A stretch of 64,000 nucleotides of DNA from Cellulomonas xiejunii (GTDB taxonomy: Bacteria > Actinomycetota > Actinomycetes > Actinomycetales > Cellulomonadaceae), in contig NZ_CP101987.1 of assembly GCF_024508315.1 (NCBI RefSeq), positions 1,426,001 through 1,490,000 of the forward strand, in the 5' to 3' direction. The number at the start of each line of letters is the position of its first letter. Within the stretch, counting starts at the first letter, position 1. The notes under the pieces were generated by a model. That model had not been told where the DNA came from. It ran no database searches and saw only the letters and a program-made list of their open reading frames with translations. Below, in pieces: positions 17,223 to 25,910 of the stretch. The translations under genes and the position numbers were made by a program.

Positions 17223-17576
17223 GTGAGTGCATCGAGCGAGACCCCTCGGACCGGCACCGGCCCGGACCTGCCCCTGCGCATGCTCAACGACCGGCTCCTC
17301 GTCGAGCTGGACACGGACGCCGCCGAGCGCCGCAGCGGCGGCGGGATCCTCATCCCGGCCACGGCCGCGATGGGCAAGCGTCTGGCGTGGGCGAGCGTCG
17401 TCGCCGCGGGGGAGCACGTGCGGCAGGTGGAGGTCGGCGACCGGGTCCTCTTCGACCCCGAGGACCGGGCCGAGGTCGAGGTGTCCGGGCGCACGTACCT
17501 GCTGCTGCGCGAGAAGGACGTGCATGGCGTCGCGGACCCGAGGGCCGGGGGCGAGGGCACCGGCCTCTACCTGTGA
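17223..17576 (+). CDS. GroES-like co-chaperonin family protein
   Basis: 117 residues with the GroES beta-barrel pattern: LRMLNDRLLVELD, a short loop replacing the mobile loop (RRSGGGILIPATA), then GDRVLFDPED and a Tyr-Leu-Leu-Leu-Arg-Glu-Lys-Asp-Val strand. It stands alone without groEL and has an N-terminal extension of about 18 residues and a Gly-rich tail. It is probably a GroES paralog rather than the main co-chaperonin. No CIRCE (HrcA) element is visible upstream. Confidence 0.75.
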   Translation: MSASSETPRTGTGPDLPLRMLNDRLLVELDTDAAERRSGGGILIPATAAMGKRLAWASVVAAGEHVRQVEVGDRVLFDPEDRAEVEVSGRTYLLLREKDVHGVADPRAGGEGTGLYL

Positions 17577-17581
17577 TCCGC

Positions 17582-17602
17582 GACACGTCTGTCCGACGTG
17601 TC
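17582..17602. promoter_or_regulatory. 8-bp inverted repeat GACACGTC-N5-GACGTGTC
   Basis: A perfect 8-bp inverted repeat begins 6 nt after the GroES-like stop. It could be a weak terminator for that gene or an operator for the small gene at 17705. Confidence 0.35.
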
Positions 17603-17704
17603 CGACCTCACCCCTCGTCGCTCTCAGCAACGGGGCGTATCTTCCGGGAAAGCACGGAGGAGCACGGCCGACGGGGGCCACGGTTCCACGAGACGAGGTC
17701 GACC

Positions 17705-17965
17705 ATGCAGCAGCGCAGCATGCCTGACGAGGGCGCGGGCGCCCCGCAGTCGGCGCCGGTCGCGGCGGACGACACGGGTGTGGTCCTGGGCGTGGACGCA
17801 GCCCAGTACGCGCAGAAGCTGCTGGCGGAGCACGTCCCGCTGACGCTGATCGTCGACCTCCTGGCACCGACGGGCGAGACGTCGGCCGAGCTCCTCGAGA
17901 AGGAGGGGCTGCCGGGCGACGCGTGGTGGGGCCCGTCGAGCGAGGGCGCCCGCCCGGACGCGTGA
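17705..17965 (+). CDS. Small protein of unknown function (86 aa)
   Basis: 86 residues, ATG with GAGG 7-10 nt upstream. No recognised domain. The middle contains VLGVDAAQYAQKLLAEHVPLTLIVDLL and the end GLPGDAWWGP; the protein is acidic and lacks membrane segments. A -10-like element is not obvious nearby. The reading frame has the codon bias of its neighbours and a plausible ribosome site, so it is likely real. Confidence 0.6.
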   Translation: MQQRSMPDEGAGAPQSAPVAADDTGVVLGVDAAQYAQKLLAEHVPLTLIVDLLAPTGETSAELLEKEGLPGDAWWGPSSEGARPDA

Positions 17966-18042
17966 GCGTCGTCACAGAGGGCCCCTGAGGCGTCATCGGG
18001 TTCGCACCCGGCCCCAGGGTCCTGCTAATCTCTTCGAGCCGC

Positions 18043-18115
<73 letters not shown>

Positions 18116-18121
18116 CCCCGC

Positions 18122-18158
18122 ACGAAGCCCCGTCAGGTCCGTCCTGACGGGGCTTCGT
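18122..18158 (+). terminator. Terminator of tRNA-Lys
   Basis: ACGAAGCCCCGTCAGG pairs perfectly over 16 bp with 18143-18158 around a 5-nt loop, 6 nt beyond the tRNA. Confidence 0.85.
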
Positions 18159-18248
18159 CGTTCCTTCCCCTGACGCCGTCCGCCCCCTCGGCGGGCGCGC
18201 CGCCGCGTGTCACGCCACGATGAACCGACCCCGGCGGACGGAGGAGTC

Positions 18249-19754
18249 ATGGCTGAGGAGACGAGCCACTACGACGTGGTGGTCCTCGGTGCCGGCGCGG
18301 TGGGGGAGAACGTCGCCGACCGTGCCTCGCGCACCGGGCTGAGCGTGGCCGTGGTCGAGCCCGCGCTGGTCGGGGGTGAGTGCTCCTACTGGGCCTGCAT
18401 GCCGTCGAAGGCGCTGCTCCGACCGGGCGACGCGGTGGCAGCGGCGCAGGCGGTGCCCGGGGCCGACGCCGCGGTCACCGGCCGGCTGGACCCCGCGGCC
18501 GTGCTCGCGCGGCGCGACGAGGTCGCCGCCCACTGGGACGACGCAGGGCAGGTCGCGTGGGTCGAAGGTGCGGGCCTGACGTTGCTGCGCGGTCACGCCC
18601 GCTTCACCGGACCGCGCACCCTCGTCGTGGACGGTGCGGACGGCACGGAACGCGTCGTCACGGCACGCTGCGCCGTCGTCGTCGCGACCGGCTCGCTCCC
18701 CGTGGTCGCCGAGACGTTCGCGACCGTGCGCCCGTGGACGAGTCGCGAGGCGACGTCGGCGCACCGGGTCCCCGAACGCCTCGCCGTGGTCGGCGGCGGT
18801 GTCGTGGCGACCGAGCTGGCGACCGCCTTCGCGGACCTGGGCAGCGACGTGACGGTGCTGGTGCGCGGCGGTCGCCTGCTGACGGGGGCGGAGCCGTTCG
18901 CGGGGCAGGCCGTGGCGCGAGCCCTGGCCGACCGGGGCGTGCGCGTCGTCGTGGGCGCGACCGTGACGTCGGCCGTCCGTGACGACGCCGGGGTGCATCT
19001 GGACGTCGTGCATCGCGCTGTCGACGGTGCGGGGAACGACACGGGTGGGCCCGAGCGGCTGACGGTGGACGAGGTCCTCGTCGCGACCGGCCGCCGGCCG
19101 GCCACCGACGACCTCGGGCTCGAGACCCTGGGTCTGCGTCCGGGCGGCGCGCTCGAGGTCGACGACCGCCTCCAGGTCGCCGGGGTCGACGGCGGGTGGC
19201 TGTTCGCCGCCGGGGACGTCACCGGCCGCACGGCGACGACGCACCAGGGCAAGTACGACGCCCGCGTCGTCGGTGACGTGATCGCGGCCCGGTTCGACCC
19301 GCGGCCCGCGGACGCCGGCGACGCTCTCGGAGGGCCGTCCCGGCAGGACGAGGCCGCCGCGGTTCCCTGGTCGCGGTACCGGGCGACGGCCGACACGGCC
19401 GCCGTCCCGCAGGTGGTGTTCACGCGCCCGCAGGTCGCGTGGGTCGGTCGCACGCAGGAGCAGGCGGCGCACGCGGGCCTGGACGTCGAGGTGCTCACGT
19501 ACGAGCTCGGCGACCTCGCCGCCGCGACGGTCACCGCCGCCGGGTACGAGGGGCGCGCACAGCTCGTCGTCGACACCCGGCGTGACGTGGTCGTCGGGGC
19601 CACCTTCGTGGGCCCGGACGTCGCCGACATGCTGCACGCGGCGACCATCGCCGTCGTGGGGGAGGTCCCGCTCTCCCGCCTGTGGCACGCGGTGCCGTCG
19701 TACCCGACGCTGAGCGAGGTGTGGTTGCGCCTGCTGGAGGCGGCGGGTCGTTGA
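18249..19754 (+). CDS. FAD/NAD(P)-dependent disulfide oxidoreductase
   Basis: 501 residues of the class I pyridine nucleotide-disulfide reductase family (dihydrolipoamide dehydrogenase-like). FAD Rossmann motif GAGAVGE near residue 14; redox pair C45-x4-C50 in GECSYWACMPSK; NAD(P) motif VGGGVVATELA mid-protein; FAD motif LFAAGDVTG; C-terminal catalytic His-Glu in a variant HAVPSYPTLSE rather than HAHPTLSE. GGAGGAG precedes the ATG. No lipoylated enzyme complex is nearby, so the substrate is open; a low-molecular-weight thiol or quinone are options. Confidence 0.88.
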   Translation: MAEETSHYDVVVLGAGAVGENVADRASRTGLSVAVVEPALVGGECSYWACMPSKALLRPGDAVAAAQAVPGADAAVTGRLDPAAVLARRDEVAAHWDDAGQVAWVEGAGLTLLRGHARFTGPRTLVVDGADGTERVVTARCAVVVATGSLPVVAETFATVRPWTSREATSAHRVPERLAVVGGGVVATELATAFADLGSDVTVLVRGGRLLTGAEPFAGQAVARALADRGVRVVVGATVTSAVRDDAGVHLDVVHRAVDGAGNDTGGPERLTVDEVLVATGRRPATDDLGLETLGLRPGGALEVDDRLQVAGVDGGWLFAAGDVTGRTATTHQGKYDARVVGDVIAARFDPRPADAGDALGGPSRQDEAAAVPWSRYRATADTAAVPQVVFTRPQVAWVGRTQEQAAHAGLDVEVLTYELGDLAAATVTAAGYEGRAQLVVDTRRDVVVGATFVGPDVADMLHAATIAVVGEVPLSRLWHAVPSYPTLSEVWLRLLEAAGR

Positions 19755-19779
19755 GCGCGTCCGTCGCGGGGGGTGCGCC

Positions 19780-20793
19780 TCAGTCGCGGGGGCCGAGGGA
19801 GCCGTCGGACGACGTGACCAGGCCCACGGCCGCGTCGCCCTGCCGGACGGCCTGACCGATGAGGGCGAAGTCGTAGGACTTGAACTCCCCGACCGTCAGA
19901 CCGTAGGTCTCCTCGAGGCCGACCTGGCAGAACGGCCGCTCGGGGCACTCGGGAGGGCCTGCGAGCACGACGCCGCCGCAGGCCGCGGCGAGGTCCGACA
20001 GCGTCGTCAGGTCGTGCGCGGCTGCGAACTCGGCGGTGACGGCGAACGCGTTCTGGTCCTGCGCGGCGGAGGCGGCACCCAGGACCAGGGCGCTCTGCTC
20101 GGCGAGTGGGGTCAGCGCGGCCACCGTCTCGTCGACGTCGCTCGACGCGACCGGCGCCGCGTCGGCACCGTTGACCTGGGCGTTGAGGTAGGTCGCCAGG
20201 GTCGCGGCGTACTCCGGGACGACCGCGAGGTCGCCGGACTGCAGCGCGGGCAGGTACGTCTCGCGAGCGCCGACGGTCTGGGTCTGCGTGTCGAAGCCCG
20301 CGCTGCGCAGCACCTGCGCGTAGATCTCCGCCAGGGTGATGCTCTCGGAGAAGTTGGCGGCACCCACGGTCAGGCTGGTGCCGGTCCCGAGCGACGGGTC
20401 GGGTGCCGCCAGCGACTCGTCCTCCACGAACTGCGCGGCGACCTCGCTGGGTGTGCGCCGGTCGACGTCGACGGACCGGTTGAGCTCGATGAGGCGGTCC
20501 GTGTCGAGCGCGCCCGACACGGCGTCGAGGAGCTCCACGACCTCGGGGTGGTCCGCCGCGACCTGGGCGTTCACCGCCGGGATGACGTTGTCGGCGTTCT
20601 GCAGCCCCTTGTCGTCCTCGAGGACGACGAGCGTCTCGCCGGCGACGGGCTCGCAGGCCGGTGGGCCCCCGGCCGCGCTGGTCCGGTCGGGCTCGGCCTG
20701 CCCGCCGCCTGATCCGGGTGTGCCGCACGCACCGAGGGCGAGGACGGCGGCGGCCAGGACGCCGAGCGTGCGGGTGCGCGGGCTGGTGCGCAT
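19780..20793 (-). CDS. Osmoprotectant ABC transporter substrate-binding lipoprotein, apparently circularly permuted
   Basis: 337 residues. The signal peptide ends in lipobox LGAC (C23). Binds glycine betaine, choline or similar, judging from the linked permeases and ATPase. Residues about 50-125 (LVVLEDDKGLQNADN, VSGALDTDRLIELN) are the segment that normally ends OpuAC/ProX-type proteins, while the normal N-terminal segment (VGAANFSESITLAEIYAQVL) follows at about 140, and the protein stops right after GLVTSSDG, where LVVLEDD usually continues. This order indicates a circular permutation. AGGAG precedes the ATG. It lies 77 nt downstream of the permease genes on the same strand. Confidence 0.88.
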   Translation of the reverse strand: MRTSPRTRTLGVLAAAVLALGACGTPGSGGGQAEPDRTSAAGGPPACEPVAGETLVVLEDDKGLQNADNVIPAVNAQVAADHPEVVELLDAVSGALDTDRLIELNRSVDVDRRTPSEVAAQFVEDESLAAPDPSLGTGTSLTVGAANFSESITLAEIYAQVLRSAGFDTQTQTVGARETYLPALQSGDLAVVPEYAATLATYLNAQVNGADAAPVASSDVDETVAALTPLAEQSALVLGAASAAQDQNAFAVTAEFAAAHDLTTLSDLAAACGGVVLAGPPECPERPFCQVGLEETYGLTVGEFKSYDFALIGQAVRQGDAAVGLVTSSDGSLGPRD

Positions 20794-20870
20794 CGGGAGT
20801 CTCCTGTCAGAGGTGCGGCATGACGTGCGGAGCGGTGGCGGGCCCGCCGGTCGCGGCGAGGGGTGGGCGG

Positions 20871-21635
20871 TCACGGAGAGTGGGCGGTCTCATTCGAACC
20901 GCGTGCGGCGCCGAGGGCAACCGGGCGCGGGTGCTGCCCGCGGGACGGTGCGTCGGCGCCCGCGCCGCGGGCGCGGTGCCGGAGCCCGGCAGGTGTCACG
21001 GCACGCTCGGCGAGCGCGAGCAGCCCCTCGACCAGCAGGCACAGCCCTGCCACGAGGATCCCCCCGGCCAGGGCCTTGCCGTAGCGCTGGGTCGCGAAGC
21101 CGCTCACCACCAGGGTGCCGAGGCTCGTGCCCCCGACCAGCGCCGCGAGCGGGACCGTCGCGAGCACCTGGACCGTCCCCGTGCGGATGCCGGCGGCGAT
21201 GAGCGGCACGGCGAGCGGCACCTCGACCGACCACAGGACGCGGACGCCGGACATGCCGAGCCCGCGCGCGGCGTCGCGCGCGTCGGGGTCCACGCCGCCG
21301 ACGCCCGTCACCGCGTTCGCGAGGATCGGCGGGACCGCGAAGACCGCGCACGCCAGGGCGGTCGCGGTGCTCCCGAACCAGCCCGTCGCGGCCAGCAGGG
21401 TGAGCAGGGCCAACGTCGGCAGCGCGCGTGTCGTGTTGGCGACGACCACGCCGACGGTCGCGCCGCGACCGCGGTGACCGAGCCAGAGCCCGGTCGGGAG
21501 CGCGACGAGCAGCGCGAGCGCGACGGCGACGGCCGAGACCTCGAGGTGCGTGCGGGTCAGCGCGAGGACGCCCTGCCTGCCCGTCCAGTTCAGGGGATCG
21601 TTCAGCCAGGCGAACGCCTCGCTCAGGACGTCCAC
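20871..21635 (-). CDS. Osmoprotectant ABC transporter permease
   Basis: 254 residues, integral membrane, with about five or six hydrophobic segments and the EAA-like loop containing DARDAARGLGMSGVRVLWSVEVPLAVP typical of OpuCB/OpuCD permeases. Pairs with the permease encoded immediately upstream, overlapping it by 13 bp (the GTG at 21635 lies inside the end of that gene). The C-terminal ~35 residues are a basic, soluble extension. Confidence 0.9.
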   Translation of the reverse strand: MDVLSEAFAWLNDPLNWTGRQGVLALTRTHLEVSAVAVALALLVALPTGLWLGHRGRGATVGVVVANTTRALPTLALLTLLAATGWFGSTATALACAVFAVPPILANAVTGVGGVDPDARDAARGLGMSGVRVLWSVEVPLAVPLIAAGIRTGTVQVLATVPLAALVGGTSLGTLVVSGFATQRYGKALAGGILVAGLCLLVEGLLALAERAVTPAGLRHRARGAGADAPSRGQHPRPVALGAARGSNETAHSP

Positions 21636-22348
21636 GGCGCCTCCTGCGGGGTGCGGGGCGCCGCGTCCGGCGTCCGGGAGGTGCGACGCCAGGGCGTCAG
21701 CACCCGGCCGAGCAGCGCGAGCGCGAGGTCCGCCACGAGCGCGAGGAGGAGGCACACCACCGTGGCCGTCATGATCTCGGCGTGGTAGCCGCTGCGGAAG
21801 CCGCGGAACATCAGCTGGCCGAGCCCGCCGTACCCGATGACCACGCCCACCGTGACGAGCGCGACCGTGCTGACCGTCGCCAGGCGCAGGCCTGCCACGA
21901 TCGCGGGGACCGCCTGCGGCAGCTCGACGCCGAGCAGGAGGCGCGCCCGTCCGTAGCCCATGCCGCGGGCGGCGTCGAGCACCGCCGGGTCGACGCCCTG
22001 CAGCCCGACCAGCACGTTGCGCACGAGCACGAGCAGCGCGTAGACGACGAGCCCGATGAGCACGGTGGTGCGGCCGATCCCGGTGACGGGCGCGAGGACC
22101 GCGAACAGCGCCAGCGACGGGATCGTGTAGAGCACCCCCGTCGAGGCGAGCACCGGGCCGGCGAGCCGCGGCCTGAGGTGGGCGAGCGCCGCGAGCGGGA
22201 GGGCGACGACCAACGCGATCAGCACGGCCTGGACCGTCAGCGACGCGTGCTGCTGGGTGTAGCGCAGCACGTCGGCACCGTTGCGCTCGAGGTAGTCCCA
22301 CGAGAACCACGGGTTGGCGGCGGCCGCGAGGACCGGTCCGGACGGCAT
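21623..22348 (-). CDS. Osmoprotectant ABC transporter permease
   Basis: 241 residues, multi-pass. The conserved loop GVDPAVLDAARGMGYGRARLLLGVELPQAVP contacts the ATPase. Followed by GLGQLMFRGF and further membrane helices. First gene of the minus-strand half of the operon; diverges from the ATPase gene across 88 bp, so both promoters lie in 22349-22436. In-frame alternatives upstream of the ATG at 22348 overlap that promoter region and are less likely. Confidence 0.9.
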   Translation of the reverse strand: MPSGPVLAAAANPWFSWDYLERNGADVLRYTQQHASLTVQAVLIALVVALPLAALAHLRPRLAGPVLASTGVLYTIPSLALFAVLAPVTGIGRTTVLIGLVVYALLVLVRNVLVGLQGVDPAVLDAARGMGYGRARLLLGVELPQAVPAIVAGLRLATVSTVALVTVGVVIGYGGLGQLMFRGFRSGYHAEIMTATVVCLLLALVADLALALLGRVLTPWRRTSRTPDAAPRTPQEAPWTS

Positions 22349-22422
22349 GCGCTCGAACCTACTGACGAGGACCGACAGCCGCGCGCGGGACGGCCCGCCG
22401 CGCGGCTGTCGGTGGCGCCCGC

Positions 22423-22428
22423 TAGCGT
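22423..22428 (+). promoter_or_regulatory. -10 element TAGCGT of the osmoprotectant ATPase gene
   Basis: TAGCGT is 8 nt before the GTG at 22437, within the divergent promoter region. Confidence 0.4.
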
Positions 22429-22436
22429 CGCTGAAC

Positions 22437-23513
22437 GTGACGACCTCGCTACCGCGACAGGACGGGACCGTGGCCGGGCACTTGCCGTCCGGAGGTGCCG
22501 ACGAGCGCCCGGTCGCCATCCGGTTCGAGTCCGTGCGCAAGGAGTACGCCGGGTCGGTCGCGGTCGACGACCTGTCGCTCGCTGTGCGCGAGCACGAGCT
22601 GCTCGTCCTCGTCGGCCCCTCGGGGTGCGGCAAGTCCACGACGCTGCGGATGGCCAACCGCCTCGTCGAGCCGACCGCGGGACGCATCGTGCTGGGCGAG
22701 GAGGACGTCACCGACGCCGACCCCGTCGCGCTGCGCCGCCGCATCGGGTACGTCATCCAGAACGTCGGGCTCTTCCCGCACCGCACGGTCGAGCAGAACG
22801 TGGCGACCGTGCCGGCGTTGCTGGGATGGGACCGTCGCCGCACGCGCGACCGCGTCGCCGAGCTGCTCACGCTCGTGGGGCTCGAGCCGGCGCAGTACGC
22901 CCGCCGGTGGCCGCACGAGCTGTCGGGAGGGGAGCGTCAGCGCGTCGGCGTGGCGCGGGCCCTCGCGACGGACCCGCCCGTGCTGCTCATGGACGAGCCG
23001 TTCGGGGCCGTCGACCCGGTGGGGCGTGCCCGCCTGCAGCAGGAGTTCATCCGGTTGCAGCGCGACCTGGGCACGACGGTGATGATGGTGACGCACGACA
23101 TCGACGAGGCCGTGCGCATGGCCGACCGGGTCGTCGTCCTGAGTCGCGGCGCGCACGTCGAGCAGCTGGCGCCGCCGCTGGAGGTCGTCGCGCGGCCCGC
23201 GTCCCCCGCGGTCGCAGACCTGGTCGGACGTGGCCGGACGGCCCGTCTGCTCGCCCTCGGCAGGCTCGAGCCGGCCGACCTCGACGACCTGCCCCGGCGT
23301 GACGGGCCGGCCGCGACGGCGCCCTCGCGGACCGTGCGGCTGGGCGCCGAGCTCGGTGACGTCGTCGCGGCGCTGACCGCCGCCCTCGACGCCCCGGACG
23401 GCACGGCCGTGGGTGTGCTCGACGAGTCGGGGCGGCCGGTGGGGCTCGCCTCGGCCGGCAGCGTCGTCCGGGCGCTGCACCGTCTCACGGCCGCCGACCC
23501 CGGGCCGGTCTGA
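22437..23513 (+). CDS. Osmoprotectant ABC transporter ATP-binding protein
   Basis: 358 residues, OpuAA/OpuCA/ProV type. Walker A GPSGCGKST, Q-loop VIQNVGLFPH, signature LSGGERQRVGVARAL, Walker B LLMDEPFGAVD and switch histidine VTHDID. The last ~90 residues resemble a CBS-type regulatory tail (VVAALTAALDAPDGTAVGVLDESG), the part that senses ionic strength or cyclic-di-AMP in relatives. Divergent from the permease-permease-binding protein genes; together they form one importer. Confidence 0.93.
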   Translation: MTTSLPRQDGTVAGHLPSGGADERPVAIRFESVRKEYAGSVAVDDLSLAVREHELLVLVGPSGCGKSTTLRMANRLVEPTAGRIVLGEEDVTDADPVALRRRIGYVIQNVGLFPHRTVEQNVATVPALLGWDRRRTRDRVAELLTLVGLEPAQYARRWPHELSGGERQRVGVARALATDPPVLLMDEPFGAVDPVGRARLQQEFIRLQRDLGTTVMMVTHDIDEAVRMADRVVVLSRGAHVEQLAPPLEVVARPASPAVADLVGRGRTARLLALGRLEPADLDDLPRRDGPAATAPSRTVRLGAELGDVVAALTAALDAPDGTAVGVLDESGRPVGLASAGSVVRALHRLTAADPGPV

Positions 23514-23612
23514 TCCCGCCGCGGAGCATCCCCGGGTGTCGCAGCCGCCCGCGGACGGCGACGCGTCGCCCGTCCGTCACGCGCGCGCAGCGTACGCGTC
23601 ACGCGGCGTGGG

Positions 23613-23618
23613 TACAGT
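23613..23618 (+). promoter_or_regulatory. -10 element TACAGT of the ATP-grasp gene
   Basis: TACAGT lies 7 nt before the GTG at 23626, without a ribosome site; leaderless mRNA likely. Confidence 0.5.
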
Positions 23619-23625
23619 GCGAGGC

Positions 23626-24549
23626 GTGAGCGAACCCACTGCACGCCTTGCCCTCGCCACGTGCGCCCAGCTGCCCCAGCTCGACCCGGACGACGTCCCG
23701 CTGCGAACCGCGCTCGCCGAGCGCGGCGTCCCGACGGACGTCGTCGTCTGGGACGACCCGACGGTGGACTGGTCCGCCTACCCGCACGTCCTGATCCGGT
23801 CGACCTGGGACTACACGGACCGGCCTGCCCAGTTCGCCGACTGGACGCGTCGCGTCGAGCGGACGTCGCAGCTGCTCAACCCTGCCGACGTCGTGGCCTG
23901 GAACATCGACAAGACGTACCTGCGGGACCTCGAGCAGCGGGGCATCCCGATCGTCCCCACGATCTGGCTCGACCCCGAGCGCAACCTCAACGCGCGTGCG
24001 ATCCACACGCGCTTCCCCGCGTTCGGGGACTTCGTCATCAAGCCGACCGTCAGCGCGGGCTCGCGCGACACCGGCCGCTATGACGCGGGGCAGACCCCTT
24101 CGCGGTCGCTGGCCATCACGCACGCCAAGAACCTGCTGGCGGTGGGCCGACGGGTCATGCTGCAGCGGTACCTGACCCGCGTCGACACGCAGGGCGAGAG
24201 CGCGCTGGTGTACGTCGACGGCGAGTTCAGCCACTCCGTGCGCAAGGAGCCGCTGCTGGAGGGGCCGTACCGGGCGGGGGATAAGGAGGGCGTGCTCTTC
24301 CGCGAGCGCGTCCTGGCCGCGCGCGACGCCAGCGAGCAGGAACGGGCGGTCAGCGACCTCGTCGTCGAGGAGCTCGGCAAGGTCTTCCCCGACCGCTCCC
24401 CGCTGCTGTACACGCGCGTCGACCTCATCCCGGACGACGAGGGTCGCCCGGTCGTCCTGGAGGTCGAGCTGGCGGAGCCGTCGCTGTTCTTCGAGCACGC
24501 GCCCGGGGCGGTCGAGCGGTTCGCGGACGCGGTCGTCGCACGGCTGTGA
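23626..24549 (+). CDS. ATP-grasp domain-containing protein
   Basis: 307 residues. An N-terminal pre-ATP-grasp domain (LALATCAQLPQLDPDD, LIRSTWDYTDRPAQF) is followed by the ATP-grasp fold: NIDKTYL, FVIKPTVSAGSRDTGRY, VMLQRYL and the metal-binding end TRVDLIPDDEGRPVVLEVELAEPSLFF. Such enzymes ligate a carboxylate to an amine or thiol, or form a related acyl-phosphate. Similar proteins include the cycloserine-pathway ligase and many uncharacterised actinobacterial members; no biosynthetic partners are adjacent, so the substrate is unknown. Confidence 0.85.
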   Translation: MSEPTARLALATCAQLPQLDPDDVPLRTALAERGVPTDVVVWDDPTVDWSAYPHVLIRSTWDYTDRPAQFADWTRRVERTSQLLNPADVVAWNIDKTYLRDLEQRGIPIVPTIWLDPERNLNARAIHTRFPAFGDFVIKPTVSAGSRDTGRYDAGQTPSRSLAITHAKNLLAVGRRVMLQRYLTRVDTQGESALVYVDGEFSHSVRKEPLLEGPYRAGDKEGVLFRERVLAARDASEQERAVSDLVVEELGKVFPDRSPLLYTRVDLIPDDEGRPVVLEVELAEPSLFFEHAPGAVERFADAVVARL

Positions 24550-24698
24550 CGCGTCTCGCACATCCTCGTCCGCGCCAGGGAGCGAATGCGTGACGAAGGT
24601 CGGCGCGGCACCCGCTACACTCATCGTCGGCCCGGCGCACGCGTCGGACCAGGTGCAGGACGGTCGGTTCCCTCGGGATACCGGAGGTCGGCACCGCG

Positions 24699-24775
24699 GT
24701 GGCTATAGCTCAGCTAGGTAGAGCACCTGGTTGTGGTCCAGGGGGTCGCGGGTTCAAGTCCCGTTAGCCACCCCA
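24699..24775 (+). tRNA. tRNA-His (anticodon GTG)
   Basis: Acceptor GTGGCTA/TAGCCAC, D-arm GCTCAGCTAGGTAGAGC, anticodon loop GGTTGTGGTCC with GTG, and T-arm CGGGTTCAAGTCCCG. A G at 24698 faces the discriminator C, giving the extra G-1 pair characteristic of tRNA-His. CCA is encoded at 24773-24775. TACACT at 24616-24621 is a possible -10 about 75 nt upstream. Confidence 0.97.
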
Positions 24776-24781
24776 GCAAGT

Positions 24782-24813
24782 CGCAGGGCGTCGACCTCGG
24801 TCGGCGCCCTGCG
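24782..24813. terminator. Hairpin between tRNA-His and orn
   Basis: CGCAGGGCG pairs with CGCCCTGCG, and the stem continues inward through CGACC/GGTCG to about 15 bp, 6 nt after the tRNA CCA. It can serve both converging transcripts. Confidence 0.75.
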
Positions 24814-24825
24814 GGCTTTGCGGGA

Positions 24826-25515
24826 TCAGGCGCCGGGCAGCAGGCCCCGCTTGACGCTCGTGGACACGACGTCCGCCGCGATGCGGCGGGCCTGGGCGGA
24901 GTCCGGTCCGGGTGCGGCCGGCATCAGGGCGGCCCGGTAGTAGCGCAGCTCGTCGATGCTCTCGAGGATGTCGGCGAGCGCGCGGTGGCCGCCGTTCTTC
25001 TCGGGGGACGCGAAGTACACGCGGGGGTACCAGCGGCGAGCGAGCTCCTTGATCGAGGAGACGTCCACGATCCGGTAGTGCAGGTGCCCGACGAGCTCGG
25101 GCATGTCTCGCTCGAGGAAGGCCTTGTCGGTCCCCACCGAGTTGCCCGCGAGCGGGGCCTTGCCGGGGTCGGGGACCCACGTGCGCACGTACTCGAGCAC
25201 CTGGGCCTGCGCGTCGGCGAGGGTCACGCCGCGCTCGAGCTCCGGCAGCAGGCCCGACGTCGTGTGCATGGTGCGCACGAAGTCGCCCATCTGGGCGAGC
25301 GCCTCCGGCGGTGGCGCGATGATGACGTCGACCCCCTCGCCGAGGACGTTGAGCTCGGAGTCGGTGACCACGGCGGCGACCTCGACGAGGGCGTCGTGGA
25401 CCAGGTCGAGCCCGGTCATCTCGCAGTCCACCCACACGATGCGGTCGGTGCTGGACTGGGCGCCGTTGGCGGCGGTGGTCGTGGTGGTGGGTGCGTCGTC
25501 GGAGGTGCTCGTCAC
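24826..25515 (-). CDS. orn: Oligoribonuclease
   Basis: 229 residues. Degrades 2-5-nt RNAs, including pGpG from cyclic-di-GMP turnover. DEDDh exonuclease motifs: [10 protein letters not shown] (D30, E32), the central [11 protein letters not shown] aspartate and the C-terminal HRALADI histidine and aspartate. An unstructured Thr/Ala-rich N-terminus of about 25 residues precedes the core. The GTG is preceded by a leaderless -10 at 6 nt. Converges with tRNA-His. Confidence 0.95.
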   Translation of the reverse strand: MTSTSDDAPTTTTTAANGAQSSTDRIVWVDCEMTGLDLVHDALVEVAAVVTDSELNVLGEGVDVIIAPPPEALAQMGDFVRTMHTTSGLLPELERGVTLADAQAQVLEYVRTWVPDPGKAPLAGNSVGTDKAFLERDMPELVGHLHYRIVDVSSIKELARRWYPRVYFASPEKNGGHRALADILESIDELRYYRAALMPAAPGPDSAQARRIAADVVSTSVKRGLLPGA

Positions 25516-25521
25516 GTCGAC

Positions 25522-25527
25522 AGACTA
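25522..25527 (-). promoter_or_regulatory. -10 element TAGTCT of orn
   Basis: On the minus strand TAGTCT precedes the orn GTG by 6 nt. Confidence 0.5.
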
Positions 25528-25541
25528 GGACCCGCAGGGGG

Positions 25542-25847
25542 TCACCCGTCGCGGCGCGACCCGGGAGGGCGTGTCCTCGGCCCGTCGTCCCTGGTGGTGG
25601 AGGGCTCCGGCACGGGGGGCAGCGTCGCTGCCAGGGCCGTCGCCGCCACGACGAGGACGGCCGCTCCGGCCCCGAGCACCCGTGCGGTCTCCCACGAGGT
25701 GCCCGCCCACAGCGTCGCGCCCAGGACCATGCCGCCGGCCAGTGCGCCGAGCGCCACCCGGCCGAGCCAGCGCAGCGCAGCACGTCCCGCCCTGGTGTAC
25801 CAGGGCGCCCGGGGAGCCGCGGGGCGGCCGTCGTGGCGGCCCATCAC
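25542..25847 (-). CDS. Putative membrane protein (101 aa)
   Basis: 101 residues (GTG at 25847, or ATG at 25844). Two hydrophobic segments, about 28-47 (VALGALAGGMVLGATLWAG) and 55-76, between a basic N-terminus and a charged, proline-rich C-terminus. Unknown family. No strong ribosome site. The frame ends 26 nt before the orn promoter. Its two clear membrane segments favour it over the overlapping frames. Confidence 0.55.
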   Translation of the reverse strand: MMGRHDGRPAAPRAPWYTRAGRAALRWLGRVALGALAGGMVLGATLWAGTSWETARVLGAGAAVLVVAATALAATLPPVPEPSTTRDDGPRTRPPGSRRDG

Positions 25848-25910
25848 GCACGACGCCCGCCGGCGGCGGGGACGCGGGCGGGCGTGAGCACGGGGTCATG
25901 GTGCCACGGC

